DNA of 64,000 bases from Symbiodinium natans (taxonomy: Eukaryota > Sar > Dinophyceae > Suessiales > Symbiodiniaceae), in assembly GCA_905221605.1 (NCBI GenBank), contig CAJNDS010000370.1, positions 63,623 through 127,622 on the forward strand, read 5' to 3'. How positions within the stretch are numbered: the first letter of the stretch is position 1; each line of letters opens with the position of its first letter. Shown here one piece after another: positions 40,786 through 51,870 of this stretch. Made by a program: the position numbers and the translations under genes. The notes under the pieces are model-generated. The model ran no database searches and was not told where the DNA came from. It saw nothing but the letters and a program-made list of their open reading frames with translations.

Positions 40786-41704
40786 ACCAATGCTGCAAGG
40801 CTGAATGAGCACTCCGAAAATAAACCGGCGCCAACGGTGTAAGGTTCAGGGTCGACTCAGGTTGGCCTTGGGAATTTCATAGCGTTTCAACCGCCTGGGA
40901 CCTCCGGATCCTGTCACACTGGTTTCACAAGTGTTGAAGGCTCCACCAGGCACCACACTCTTAAAACCTCAATTGCCAAGGCCAAGTGGCTGGTGACATT
41001 CCACTTTCATACAGAAGCCTCGGCGAGCTTGTTTATCTTTAGGCGCCCTCTTCATCTTTTGTCTCAAATCGCGGCCCGACTGGTCTTTACATCCCCAGCA
41101 GCACGACGAGCAGCGCACATCATTTCACCACTGCAAAAATCCCCAACATGCTTTGAAGCAAGCAGCGATCGAGCGCGGGCGGCGTCATCTGCGCTGCTGT
41201 ACTGGACCTAGGAAATGACAGATGCAAGTAAGCGATCGTTATCTGAAGAGCTCCTGGCCTCTGACTCATGCCTTACACATGTCAGCTTTACACATGCCCA
41301 CAATCCCGCATAAAGCCAGAAAATACCTTGGCACCTGCAATGACAAGCAACAACAACGACCTCTGCCTCTGATACCACCAAGGCGATACCATCAAACACC
41401 GATTCACATCGTCGAGGCGCTCCGCCCACCTCCCCCCTTGCCCCCGACCTGCAAGCTATGTTAACTAGGCGACCAGGATGACGACTGCTACAAAGCATAC
41501 CAGAGATGAACCCCAGCAACCCTCTCAAGACCGCTTGCCCCATATCGCTGCAGGGATCTTTTCCTTGCTTTGGCCGGAGAAGTGAACTCGAAAAACCGGT
41601 GCTGGGTTTCGCTGAGCAGCAAGAGCCTCCACGCTGTCTCCAGGAAGCCGGGGCCTGGGGTGATATTGTTTGGATGTGCAAACCAGCACCGCTGGGTTCT
41701 TCTT
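40785..41704. other. No supported gene
   Basis: Plus frame 41506-41721 and minus frame 41208-41681 are both open; no motif. Confidence 0.3.
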
Positions 41705-42040
41705 TTATTGCAGCTGCTTAAAATTACAAAAGAGTCCTAGAGAGCTGTTGAGACTTGCTGAGGAGGAACGCTCATCATCGCTCTCCCAGGAACCTGCCAG
41801 AGGGCTCAGGATGCTTCGCGTCTCCGTTCTAAGCGATGGCTGAGATGGCTGAGGACAAGGTACTGGCAGCAAAAGCGACCTAGAACGAGCCAGACTCGCG
41901 ATTTGAAGGGAAACAAAACTCTTTGCTCCTTTGATCTTGCTTTCCAATGTGCCTGCAGAGGGTGGGGACCATCGTTGGATGTCATCGTCCTGGTACCAAG
42001 GGGGTCCAACAGCAGTTAGAGGCAAACTTCTAAGATTCAA
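41705..42040 (-). CDS. Unidentified Ser-rich ORF
   Basis: A 111-codon frame just downstream of the previous exon candidate: LTAVGPPWYQDDDIQRWSPP, then ESKIKGAKSFVSLQIASLAR and a Ser-rich acidic tail (GSWESDDERSSSASLN) to TAA. Low-complexity Ser/Pro composition suggests a disordered protein tail. It may be a separate exon of the same minus-strand gene. Confidence 0.3.
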   Translation of the reverse strand: MNLRSLPLTAVGPPWYQDDDIQRWSPPSAGTLESKIKGAKSFVSLQIASLARSRSLLLPVPCPQPSQPSLRTETRSILSPLAGSWESDDERSSSASLNSSLGLFCNFKQLQ

Positions 42041-42216
42041 GCCGGCCGCATCAAATTCGGCTTAACAAGATTCTCCTGAGCACCAATCCTTTGCTCTACC
42101 ACCCACATTGCCAAAGCTAAACTTGAACGCCGCCAAACCTTGGGGACGGCATCCCACAACAAGTCAAGTGCTGCACTCTCTTCCAGCGGCCATCCCCCAA
42201 AACAAAATGAGGGAGC
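42037..42216 (-). CDS. Unidentified exon, hydrophobic helix type
   Basis: After acceptor GTCCTCACAG the frame reads APSFCFGGWPLEESAALDLL, then WDAVPKVWRRSSLALAMWVV and EQRIGAQENLVKPNLMRPA before TGA. It follows the acidic ORF in the same direction and could be its next exon. Amphipathic, Trp-rich helices are visible. No family recognised. Confidence 0.38.
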   Translation of the reverse strand, partial: APSFCFGGWPLEESAALDLLWDAVPKVWRRSSLALAMWVVEQRIGAQENLVKPNLMRPA

Positions 42217-42634
42217 CTGTGAGGACGCTAAATATTTTGGCATGGCCACGTGGTAAAGGGTGCGCCACTAGTTCAAGAGAATGACAAAAGCTCCGCGTCC
42301 TCTTGAACCAACAAATTCCCAAGAGAAGACAGTAGTGTCGGCGCAGGTCCTCGTCGGAGCTCTCTCCCCTGTCCGAGTCCGAGTTGTAGGCCTCTCGAGC
42401 CCATGGATACGCGCCTTCATCTTCCCAGGAACTTCGGGTAGCTTGGGACCTCTGACTTAGGACAGCTCCCAGTACGGCTTCTGATTCCCTCACGTGCGGA
42501 AGCCCTTTACAGGCGCTCCAGCCGAGCCCTGCCACCTCCTGCATAATGCGCGAAGCCGCCACCACGGAAGGTGGATCCAGCAGCGGCGCAGCAGAAACCT
42601 GGTGTGTGGGCACAATAATGCAAGCTGACAGCAA
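42164..42634 (-). CDS. Unidentified exon-like ORF (acidic Ser/Asp stretch)
   Basis: Open minus-strand frame. The convincing part starts after a CAG acceptor (GCGCATTATGCAG) and reads EVAGLGWSACKGLPHVRESE, then VLGAVLSQRSQATRSSWEDE and NSDSDRGESSDEDLRRHYCL. Third positions favour G/C. The last part of the ORF overlaps the next exon candidate in another frame and is probably intron; a GTGGCG donor after HSLEL would leave a 52-bp intron in phase. Family not recognised. Confidence 0.35.
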   Translation of the reverse strand: MLSACIIVPTHQVSAAPLLDPPSVVAASRIMQEVAGLGWSACKGLPHVRESEAVLGAVLSQRSQATRSSWEDEGAYPWAREAYNSDSDRGESSDEDLRRHYCLLLGICWFKRTRSFCHSLELVAHPLPRGHAKIFSVLTGSLILFWGMAAGRECST

Positions 42635-42772
42635 GTCTAAGCTTTCTCAGGTCCATTCACATAGTGTGTTCATGAAACTTCATATTTGCGGCCTCCCCGC
42701 GCTGGGGCTTGAGAACTGGCCGTGGGCCCACGGATGCCGGAGGACGCACCTGAGAATTTGGTTTACCTGTAA

Positions 42773-42803
42773 AACCCTGAACCCTAAACCCTAAACCCTA
42801 AAC
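42773..42803 (-). repeat. Interstitial telomere-like tract (short)
   Basis: Four units, the first CCCTGAA; the only tract between 34.97 and 47.44 kb. Confidence 0.88.
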
Positions 42804-44662
42804 AACGAGCTGCTCGGACCTGGGCTCTTTCGGCAACCTTTCAAGACCTTCACCTTGCCTGGATGCTCTTTTACTCCACTTGCTTCCCTTGTCACACACA
42901 ATACATGTTTCTAATAACACACACGGTCTGCTAGCTTGAACAATCTTGACGCATCGAGACAGCGGACCCTGGCACCATGCAGGAGTTGAATGGGCTACAA
43001 TGGTTCAGGACTGCGCCATTAATGGTGCAGGCATGCGCAAACCCTGAACCGGCTCACGTCCGAGGCACTTTCCGAGGCAACGCCGGCTGATGTACTAGTT
43101 GGGCCGCCTTCATCTGGGGCTACAGTGCAATCAAGCCCCAACCAATGCCCACTTGGAAGGGCAAGACAGACTTGCGCCACTAAGTCATTTCGACATACTC
43201 CTTGGTTTGGCAAGCGGGCTTTTGCAGATAAGAGTGGAGTTATCGAAAAGCGCCTGTTGAGCAGCTCGCTGAGCCGGTTGCGGCCTCGGTTCTGTCCAGA
43301 GAAAGTGCGCTAGTAGCAAGTGAAGATGTTGGCATGCTGTCGTTCGTTGTGTCTCGACTGGTCCAGGGGTCGCTGTGCTTCTATGACTTCGACCCAGCCA
43401 TTTGCTGCCAAAGCGCTTCGGCAGCGAGGGAGGCCGTTCGGGTGCATCATCCGCAGGCCGTTTTCCGCCCTTGCAGAGGGAGGATTTGATCGTCAGGACA
43501 GGACGAAAAGACACCAGGATGTTCGATGAGTGTCGATGCATAGGATTTGAAGAAAGACATGCTCGCGCAGCTATGTTCGCAAGAAACACAGTTTTGCGCA
43601 ATATAGAAGACGTCCTACCCCACCGACTACAGCAGTGGGAGGGTGCCGGGTCTGGCACTTTGAACGGTGACGACGGCACACGAGGTCAAATCTCACACGC
43701 ACTGCAGCACATATTCGCACAGCCACGTTCGCAAGAAGGCGCACTTTTGCGCAAACAGCCGCCAGGGGCGGTAGGCAGGTCTCCGTTCGCACGGATCGAT
43801 GCTGTTTACGCCCACAGCCCCCCGCGACAAACATGCCGCGCAGATTCGCCTCGGCTTCCTGCCGAGAAGCGTCTGGAACAAGCAGACCCGGATCGGGCCT
43901 CCCCAACCCTTCCCCCTATGCCAAATTTTTTGACGCAACCCCCCCCCCCCCCCCGCGCCCTGTGGGACCCCCCCCAATCCCTTGGAGGAGCTGCAAACCG
44001 ATGCCGTGGAGGGTCCCGCTTGTCGGTTGCTCCTACAGGGGCAGTGCCTCAAAAACCCCCCCCACCCCCCCAAACCACCCCGCCCCCCCACCCCCCCCCC
44101 CCACCCCACCCCCCAACCCCCCCTAACCCCCCCCCCGGCCCCCCCCTCACCCGCTCTGCCCTTCCTCCCTTTTTTTGCGAAACCCTCTTTCCTCCTTTCC
44201 TGTCCTGGGGCCGGCCCGGCTGCCGAGGCGGCGCGCGCAAGCGTTTACAATTATCATCCCAGCTGAAGGGGTCCCTGCCAAGGTCAAGCCTGCTTACAGA
44301 GCCGTACACAGTTACCTACAAACCTGGAAAAGCCCGGCCACCCAAGCTGGATAGGTGCTTTTTGGTTGGCCGTTGTCATTCCCGTCCGCTGACCAGGGTG
44401 CTGGCAAGCTGCAGTTCGTTGATCCTTTGAGCGGCCGATGAAGGCAGACATTGCAACGGTCTCTGATGAGAAGCTGTCTTGGCTAAGCCCATCTTTGCTG
44501 TGAGCGCTGGCGCTGTTTTTCACCTTGTTATAGGAGTGCGCCTTCCCTTGCACGTCGCTTCAGCAGCCGGCGCTCCTTCATCCTTATACATGCTGAGAAT
44601 CTTGGCGCAGATACTCTCCCCCCGGCTCCGGAAGCACCGGCATTGCCTGCGATGCTATGTGA
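42804..44662. other. C-rich tracts; no supported gene
   Basis: A local duplication about 150 bp apart (TTCGCAAGAA..CACTTTTGCGCAA type at 43574 and 43727) and C-rich tracts at 43937-43955 and 44058-44160. The 342-codon plus frame at 43402-44430 depends on the C tracts and is not supported. Confidence 0.4.
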
Positions 44663-45085
44663 TTACTCTGATCCGCAAGAAAAAATCAGGAACATGGAAA
44701 ATAGAAAACTCAAGAGCATGACGTCGACGGGAAGTGTCTCGCGGGGCGCCAGCGTCCGGATTTTTCGCAGAGTAAGCTGACAAGCGTCAAGCCGCTTTCG
44801 CTTCAGCTCGCTCTCGGCACAGCACACCTTTGCTGCTGAAGCCAATCGCTTCGTTGAAAGCTCGGCACCGGAGGGACGTCGTTTCGGATGACTTTTGCCT
44901 TGCCTTGCGTCCGTCAGGATATTAGGGCAGCACAACCTAAACAAACACGATCGATCATGATCGATCGACACCTTCATTAATGAGCATCTTGGTCGCCTGG
45001 GCTGGTGTCCGTTGTCGGGGCGCAGCCTGCCACAGCAGGCGGACAAGGCGAGAATCAGGGCTCTTTGACATGCAATATAGTTCAT
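44663..45085 (-). CDS. Unidentified coding-like frame with hydrophobic end
   Basis: Minus frame whose second half reads AELSTKRLASAAKVCCAESE, then LKRKRLDACQLTLRKIRTLA and PVDVMLLSFLFSMFLIFSCG. A basic amphipathic helix is followed by a membrane-like segment at the C terminus. An acceptor-like CCGAG precedes the convincing part. The plus strand is also open at 44479-44721. No family recognised. Confidence 0.27.
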   Translation of the reverse strand: MNYIACQRALILALSACCGRLRPDNGHQPRRPRCSLMKVSIDHDRSCLFRLCCPNILTDARQGKSHPKRRPSGAELSTKRLASAAKVCCAESELKRKRLDACQLTLRKIRTLAPRETLPVDVMLLSFLFSMFLIFSCGSE

Positions 45086-46421
45086 CGCCTACCTAACATA
45101 CCAAACCCGAGCACTGCCAGTGCCAACCTCGAACCACCCAGATGGCCCTCCTCCAAACTCCAAAATGTACTGCAAGAGTGTTGCCAAACATCCTTCGACC
45201 ACCTACTTTGGCTGTCTCGTTCGGCGTTTCATTGATTCATTCAGAATGCTTTGCGTCGACCGTTTGGTCGATCTCATTCTCTGGACTCATCATGCATTCC
45301 TTAAACACACTAAGCTTTTCCATTGCGCAGTACTTCTTGCATGGGAAGAGCTCCGTACGAACCATCTAATGGGCACTAAGAAAAGCTGTTGAGTTTGAAC
45401 GATAGGTATGCGCTGCAAGCATTCTCATTCTTGCAGATCATTTTCCACCCAGCACCTGAGATTGGGAGGATGCCTTGGCAGTCACAGCGGCAGCAGCAGC
45501 CGCTCGCACGGCTGCCTGGCAAACATCACGAAGGAGCGAGTCTCATCAGACAAGCTTGGAATTCCCACTTCCACAGGCCTAGTAGATCCTAGCAGTCAAC
45601 AGTCTTTGTGCCTCAGGGTTGTCGAGTTCTGGTCGTGCTGTAATGTGTGTGTGTGTGACTTCTTTCATCTGGGTCATGGGAAGCTCAGGGCAACTGCACT
45701 AGCCTGAAGACAACTCCGTCACAACCCTGCACGAAGCATCATGTAAAACATGTGCTGGCAGTCAACTAGGCACGAACAATCGAAAGTGCAGCAAGCTGGC
45801 GACGCTTTAGTAGCCAAGCAAGCAAAATCTATGGGGCGCCCACCCACCCGCCTCAGCCGACGCTGCACAACATGACAGTAAAGAATAAAATCATACGGTG
45901 CATAGTAACGCAGGCACACCACGTCACAACCCAGTTACCTTGCGCCCTTGAGGAGCAGAGCTAGAATAGAGCGTTGTCATGTCAACAAGTAGACTACAGC
46001 AGAACTGCTGCACAGGCCCTCTGCTGCAAACGCCCTCACCCACAAAAGCTACAGTGTGAAAAATAAGTGTCCGCTGCCGTGGGGAGGCGTGTGTTGTTCA
46101 GGATTTCTGGGGGCCTGCGCTTTCGGAGTCGGCCAGGATGGCCAGGAGGCTGCGGCTGTGGGCCAGGCAGACCAGGAGGAAGCCATGCAGACAAACAGCG
46201 GCTTTTGCTCCACATCTGTCGAACTGAAGCAGTGCTGGGGTTACTGATGCTTCCAAGGACTGGGTGAGAAATGCTAGCTTTTCTTGGACTGCTAGGCTTT
46301 TGTTCCCTCGATCTCTCTGATTTGTCGTGACGTAGCCCCCGGTTTTTGCTAGATCCGGTGCATGGTTTTCGGCATGGCGTGCCCTTACTACAAAAAAAGA
46401 AGTATGGGCCGGAGCTTGAAT
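45086..46421. other. No supported gene
   Basis: Short GT run at 45645-45657. Open frames at 45005-45392 plus look plausible but have no motif. Confidence 0.3.
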
Positions 46422-46679
46422 TCAGCTAGGAAACGCGCGCAGAATTGCGTCGGGTGAGATGGGAATCGAACGTCGGCACGCTTGCAACGCGCACGTAATG
46501 GCACATGAGACGTGAGTGCTGACTCCCTCCACCTCCACCTCGACCTTCGTGACATCGGCCAGGTCGGCCCTCACGGCCTGGGGCACAAACAAGGCCATGC
46601 TGCCAATGGCCCCATAAATTCTAAACATCTTCTTCCTGTTGCATGGATGTTTTGGGGGACTGTGGCGAGTTGCACTCAT
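46422..46679 (-). CDS. Short ORF with probable signal peptide
   Basis: Within this frame an ATG at about 46628 starts MFRIYGAIGSMALFVPQAVR, a hydrophobic leader with a small-residue cleavage context (AVRA), followed by DLADVTKVEVEVEGVSTHVS. Third positions are strongly G/C. The chain ends after about 68 residues from that Met. It may be a first exon, with GTCAGC after VEVEG as a possible donor. Function unknown. Confidence 0.35.
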   Translation of the reverse strand: MSATRHSPPKHPCNRKKMFRIYGAIGSMALFVPQAVRADLADVTKVEVEVEGVSTHVSCAITCALQACRRSIPISPDAILRAFPS

Positions 46680-47224
46680 AGCTGGACCTTCGGTTTGATC
46701 CGCCCATGTCCCCCTCGCCGAAGATCTCGGGCCCAGAAAGTCTCATACAGCGCCCGAACCTCCTCCCAACCCCCTTTCGCCCAGGCATGGACAGTACACT
46801 GGGGAGAGGGTAATGTCGCTAGGAGCATGTCGGGCATGTTTGAGACCCGTGTCGTCTTGCGGCCGCCCCTCTTAAGTTTTTTTTCGTGCTGCTAGCATAG
46901 TGCGCTCCCACTCGCACGACCCCTTTACCGGGGGTTTTGCTTGCGACGCGAAGTAGTCTTGGCATAGGCACTCTGCTGCATTCTCCGGGGATGGGCACGA
47001 GAACTGAAGAAATTTCGGTTGCCTACTCTTGAACTCCCACAGGTTTTGCACAGGCCCACTTGGTCTCCGAACTCCCTCCCCATTCGGAAGGCCTCGTTTC
47101 GCCGCGTGGACCGTGTGGCGCAAGGGCAGGGCCCACCTCAAAGAGAGGAAAGGAGAGAAGACGAGAAACGTGCGATGGTGCCGATGATGCAAGGAATGCT
47201 CGCTCTACGAAGCTACAATTCGAT

Positions 47225-47335
47225 GTATCTATACTCCCCTTAAAACCTTAGTAAACATACTATTCTTAATAGCCTCTTGGGTTTTATATAAACAAGAATT
47301 AAAAAAATGATTCCCAAGGGGGATATAGGTATAGG
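47225..47335. repeat. AT-rich island with loose inverted repeat
   Basis: CTATACTCCCCTT at the left is mirrored by AAGGGGGATATAG at the right (two mismatches) around an AT-rich core with GTTTTATATAAAC. It may be a decayed inverted-repeat element. Confidence 0.45.
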
Positions 47336-47443
47336 TTGCAGTGCTCAGATCGACACCAAGCCCAACAGGGCCACCAAATCAATGGCGAGCATGTCACCTG
47401 AACGGGTGACGCACAGCACTGTTTGGGTGGCTTGCTGGGGCTG

Positions 47444-47532
47444 CAGGGTTCAGGGTTCAGGGTTCAGGGTTCAGGGTTCAGGGTTCAGGGTTTAGGGTTT
47501 AGGGTTTAGGGGTTAGGGTTTAGGGTTTAGGG
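47444..47532 (+). repeat. Interstitial telomere-like tract with TTCAGGG block
   Basis: Six consecutive TTCAGGG units, then TTTAGGG units with one GGTTAGG. Confidence 0.95.
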
Positions 47533-47862
47533 CTTTCACGTTTGTGTGCAGACCCTGCCGAGATTGTCGGGCAAGCTCGGGCACTTGGGTGCAAGGCTGC
47601 AAGAAAGACTATCGCGAGCCCATACTTGGTGCGCTGTTTGCTGCACTATTGTCCCTGGTGGGGTCTGCAGAGTCCTACAAGTTCAGGGTGAAACGCGCGT
47701 AGATTGGCGAGTTCCGTTCTCTACTTCTCACACTATTCTCACACTGCTGCTTATCACTGAGTCTCTAGGTCAACTTCCTGGCAATGTGTTGACCCGCTTG
47801 CGCGGTTCGTGCTGCTGTCGAACTGACATGTTGCGCTTGGAATCCCGTGCCACTGCAACGTT

Positions 47863-47970
47863 TCACTCACTCACTTGCTCGCTCAAGCTCACGCTCGCAC
47901 TCACGCTCACGCTCACGCTCACCCTCGCCCTCACCCTCACCCTCACTCTCACCCACACCCTCACACTCAG
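47863..47970. repeat. Hexamer array (CTCACG/CTCACC)n
   Basis: About 16 imperfect units; the Leu-Thr repeat in the plus frame is a by-product. Confidence 0.85.
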
Positions 47971-49029
47971 CAAAATCCGAATAGATACCTGTCATACAAT
48001 TTGCTGAAAAGCCTCTTCCCAGCTTCGTAACACATGCCGACCGCCTATGCCCGCGGAGCCTTCTTAAGGTGGAGCCGAGGGCGCCAAAGGAGCGGCTCAA
48101 AGCTGGTCACGGCAGCTGCAGGCTTGAAAAAGTCGTCGGCTCCCGTCTTCAAACCTTATAAACACCTACAAGCGAGCACTTGAAATCTCCAAAAAATATC
48201 CCTTAAAGGTAGACTGCATCTAGATGTCAAATGCGACGTTCCGGGACCAGGGTAAAGCCTTGCAGCTATGTTAACCTCGCCTCGATGACCTTACGAAAAG
48301 CACGAGGAACTGTTTTCCAAACCCCTAAGATACTAGCGAGCACGCTCTCGCGTGCAGCAGTCCGGCCGCGCTGCCTTGAGCCCAGAGAGTGGCGAGTGGT
48401 TCTGGGGGCACAAGTTAGCACGACAGGGCAAGAGTTCTCAAACCTGAAGCCATTTGCCCAGAGGACTCATGCACAGTTTGCTACACGCCAGCCCCAAGAC
48501 CTCCACAATGAGATTCGTGTGCTGACCCAATACGGTTTCATGAAAGCCTTGGGAAGATGCGCGAAGCGAACACCAAGACCCCTGATGTGCTAGAATCCCA
48601 ACACAGCGCGCAAAGAAGTGGATGTCTTACACATTATGCGTACCCACGCTGTGGACCTTTGACACCAGTGCAAGCGCATTTTCTGACCAAAGGCCACGCG
48701 AGCGAGCAAGGACCCTGTCCAAAGGCGACACAGTTCAACGCAGTGTTTGCGTCAGCTATAGCTTGCTTGCTACGCGCCTCGAGTTGCACCGCAACAAAAG
48801 CACAACCCCCCCCCCCCCTATAGGATACCATAAGTCATAAGCGAAGAAGTTTGTAGAGCGGTCTTGCCTCACACATGCCACAACAATCTCCAACTCTGTG
48901 TACACACTGCATAACACCTTGGACCCAGCTCCCAATGTCGATCAACTTCAGTTTCCCTATGTTTCCCTGATGGTCTACCTGGGTTTTGTGACGTCCGAGT
49001 TGCTTGGATGGTTCAGGGCAGAGCTGCGG
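47971..49029. other. No further feature
   Basis: Apart from the ORF at 48231-48593 and a 14-C run at 48807-48820, nothing is seen. Confidence 0.3.
48231..48593 (+). CDS. Unidentified 120-codon ATG ORF
   Basis: ATG start, basic composition: VKPCSYVNLASMTLRKARGT, then PKILASTLSRAAVRPRCLEP and NEIRVLTQYGFMKALGRCAK to TAG. No domain recognised and no splice support; chance cannot be excluded. Confidence 0.2.
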   Translation: MRRSGTRVKPCSYVNLASMTLRKARGTVFQTPKILASTLSRAAVRPRCLEPREWRVVLGAQVSTTGQEFSNLKPFAQRTHAQFATRQPQDLHNEIRVLTQYGFMKALGRCAKRTPRPLMC

Positions 49030-49101
49030 TTTAGGTTTTTAGGGCTTAGGGTTTGGGGTTTCGGGTTTGGGGTTTAGGGGGTTTAGGGGGTTTAAGGGTT
49101 A
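49030..49101 (+). repeat. Degenerate telomere-like tract with long units
   Basis: Units range from TTTAGGG to GTTTAGGGG and TTTGGGG; partly homogenised 8- and 9-mers. Confidence 0.8.
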
Positions 49102-49402
49102 GCTTCCAGAGTCTGTCGAATTAAGGTGTTTTCTGCTCCAGGAGTGTCGGGGAGCAAGAACCCCTTGAAATCCGTTTTTGATGTCGAGGATTGCAACGTC
49201 ATCGGCTTGGTGCGACTCTGAACCAGGACTCAGTGTGGAAAACATCCGCCACTCGCCAAGTTGTGAACGCTCTTTGGGAGTAGGGGATCAGTGTGCCTAC
49301 CTTGCATTCCATAAAGTGTGTACCTTTCGGTTTCTGGATGCTTCATGAAGAGGATGTTTAGGATGCAGCGTTAGACAGCACCATGGGCTTTGCTTACTCC
49401 AG

Positions 49403-49604
49403 ATACCAAAAGCCCTCAAGCATTGCCGTTGTTTGGTGCTGGCACCTACGTGTCTTCGCATGTCACACCACTGTCCGCTGCAAGAGAGATTGTGTTGTCA
49501 AATCTTGTGGCGGCTACAAATATTACAGCTGTCTCCCACAATGGAAAAAAGGCGCCTTCGAGGCCCAGCACCTGCAAAAACCGGAAAATGGAGAGCACCA
49601 AAAA
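49403..49604 (+). CDS. Unidentified exon candidate
   Basis: A 202-bp segment between acceptor CTTACTCCAG and donor AAAA-GTGAGT. It reads TKSPQALPLFGAGTYVSSHV, then TPLSAAREIVLSNLVAATNI and SHNGKKAPSRPS. Splice sites and composition support an exon. No family recognised. Confidence 0.28.
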
Positions 49605-50114
49605 GTGAGTATTCGTGACTATTTGTGAAGATGTGGGTCGCTGTTGGTGGGCATGGCTGCTTAGTCAGTAGACACAAATCCAGACTAGGTGAGTGGTCGG
49701 TCACAACGCAACAAACATGCTTCGTGGTCTCTAGCTGTCGGAACAACAACCAGGCCCATGCTCACTGGGTGATGCCTGGCTGCCGATTCTGATGAACCCT
49801 AAATCTCGCACCACCGCCGCTCCGAGTCATGCAATGGGCAACCTTTATATCTGTTCAACTCTCCTTGTTATCTCGCCGTCCTCTTGTAAGAATGAGTCGG
49901 AGGTTTGTTTTATTCCTCGATATTTCGGTATGTAGCAGGCTCTCGCTGGGCACTCGTGAGGTTTGGCCGACGCACTCTGCGCAGTTCACATCACGGCGCA
50001 ATTGCAGGGACCTCAACATGCAGGACAGTTGGGCTCTAGCCTGCGTCTCCAATAGCAAGAGGTTTTGGAAGGATTCTGTCTTGAGAAGCTGCGCTGAAAC
50101 ACATCCATCCTCTG

Positions 50115-50654
50115 ATGAGTTCTCACTCACAGCCAAACGCAGCCGGAACTGGGATCCCGGACCCATTGCACCAGGCTTGGTCATGGGTTTGTAGGACTGG
50201 GGCAGAGCGAAAGGGGGTGTATTGGGAAGGCGCGCCTGATGCGAGACAACCTCTGGAAGCCCCTTTGGACGCAAAAACGCACTCTCAAGCGAGTGGCAGG
50301 TTAAAGCCATCGTCCTTACAACCCACCTTGCGAACAGTGCATTACGAAAGTCTCCACCTTAGGGGCATCTCTTTTTTGTGGCCCAGGGCACTGCAAGAGT
50401 CTTCGGATGATGACGGGCTGAGGATTCTAAAGTTTTGGGGAGCCTTGCCCTCAGACATCGCCTTCTGCGCACCTCCAAGCCCAAGGCTCCAAGCTGCCCC
50501 CAACAGCCCCCCAAAAAAACCGAAAGCTCCGCCGAACTTGACTGACTTGCAGCGTCTCCCCCGGGGCCTGAAGGAACTTCAGCTGCCTTGCATTGATGGC
50601 ACCTTTCTGCCTCTCACGAATTTTTTCGACCTGGGAGTTGCTGGGCTTCGATGA
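50115..50654 (+). CDS. Unidentified 179-codon ATG ORF, LRR-like end
   Basis: The longest ATG-started plus-strand ORF not made of simple repeats. The N-terminal half is unremarkable. The C-terminal part reads PPKKPKAPPNLTDLQRLPRG then LKELQLPCIDGTFLPLTN, where the Leu spacing (LPxGLKELQL) recalls dinoflagellate leucine-rich repeats. The opposite strand is also open at 49855-50310 with a protein-like reading, so strand choice is uncertain. Confidence 0.3.
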   Translation: MSSHSQPNAAGTGIPDPLHQAWSWVCRTGAERKGVYWEGAPDARQPLEAPLDAKTHSQASGRLKPSSLQPTLRTVHYESLHLRGISFLWPRALQESSDDDGLRILKFWGALPSDIAFCAPPSPRLQAAPNSPPKKPKAPPNLTDLQRLPRGLKELQLPCIDGTFLPLTNFFDLGVAGLR

Positions 50655-51519
50655 GGGTCTATGAGGGATTACTCGGCTACAGGCTCCGACTCTGTTAAGC
50701 GCTCCTTGGTTGCATGCTCTGTGTGTAGCAATCTCTTTTGCAGGGTGTGCGCTTTCTATTCCGGTGGAGCAGCTGTGGCATGGAGGGCTGACGTCGATGC
50801 TTCTTCTGAAAAGTAGCAGCGGCAGGTCAAATGGCAAGCCTGTAAAGTTTCAAGACTTCAGAGATGGGCTTCTGCTGCTTGCCACTTACTTGCTGGCCGC
50901 GCGATAGCTTCATCTGACTGAGACCATGGCCGCATCCATTGGGTCCATGGCCGTCATCTCAATCAGAGCAACTGCGGCCATGATAGGGGCCTTGGATACT
51001 CGGGTCGTCGAAAAACAACCTGGACCGTAGACAGCAGCTGGCCACCGTTTTTTTAGCATTCGGCCCACAACTGGTCATCTTTAAATTTCGCCGCCGGGCG
51101 CCTGGCCCTGCCCAACCCAGCGACGCAGTGAACGGCCACGACGCCAGTGTCAGCCTTGGTGATCAGGACTGATGTAAAAAGAGTGTGGGGGCAGAACCTT
51201 CATTCGGTCTCCATGCCCCGGCCAAGCCTATCCCCTCCTTGTTCCGTGTAATGTCAGAAACTTGCAAGTCGTGTTGTCGACGTGGAGATCGGACAACGCA
51301 CGATGCACGAAGAAGCTCGACGTCCAGTGGGTTCAACGCAAGATTTCACACTCTCGCAGTGTTTGCTTGAAAGTATGGCAGGGTACTCTTGGGGTGGTGC
51401 GGTAAGGCTTGAGCAGCGCGAGTTTTCAGGCATCCGTCGTCTGTATATCTCCGGAGCAGGGTGCATGGTGCCGGGTTTACACCTGGGGGCTTCCGATGTC
51501 GCTGAACCCTTTCATGCCT
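50655..51519. other. No supported gene
   Basis: A plus frame at 51282-51614 contains CLLESMAGYSWGGAV ending at a GTAAGG donor, which recalls a hydrolase elbow but lacks the preceding strand. Confidence 0.25.
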
Positions 51520-51870
51520 ATAAGACCCTCCGACCCCAAAACTTTTTGACCCTAGCAAGCCCAATAGCCTTAAAGCCCTCTAGCTTTAAACTAGATAACC
51601 TTTCAACTTTCTAAGCCCCCTATCCTCATAATTGTCTGACCTTTGAACCCTATAACTTTGAACCTGTGACACCTCTACTGGTCCTGAGCCTTGTTTGCTC
51701 GACTTGGACCCTAATATGAATTCTTTAAGGTCATCAAGCTTGTGAGCTGGTGTTCATTCATAGGGTTCTTAAGGGGCGGGGTTCAAGAGGGTATGTGACC
51801 CAAGGTTCCCTAAGTCTCCCCACTACTTCCTAAGGCTCCCTAAGCTTCCCTGAGGTTTGTCTAGGTTTCC
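51520..51870. repeat. Degenerate short repeats (CCCTAAG/TTCCCTAAG)
   Basis: Loose repeats of CCCTATAA, CCTTTGAACC and TTCCCTAAGNCTCCC, possibly very old telomere-like sequence. Confidence 0.4.

Noticed and set aside
43402-44430. 342-codon plus-strand frame
   Set aside because: Its length depends on C-rich tracts that encode Pro runs; the N-terminal third has no motif, and the minus strand (43185-43679) is equally open.
46436-46510. tRNA-like T-loop (GTTCGATTCCC on the minus strand)
   Set aside because: The five bases on either side do not pair as a T stem, and no anticodon arm or acceptor stem can be drawn; the segment fits better as coding sequence.
51330-51415. GYSWGGAV as an alpha/beta-hydrolase nucleophile elbow
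   Set aside because: The hydrophobic strand that must precede the elbow is missing and no other hydrolase motif lies nearby; the match may be chance.
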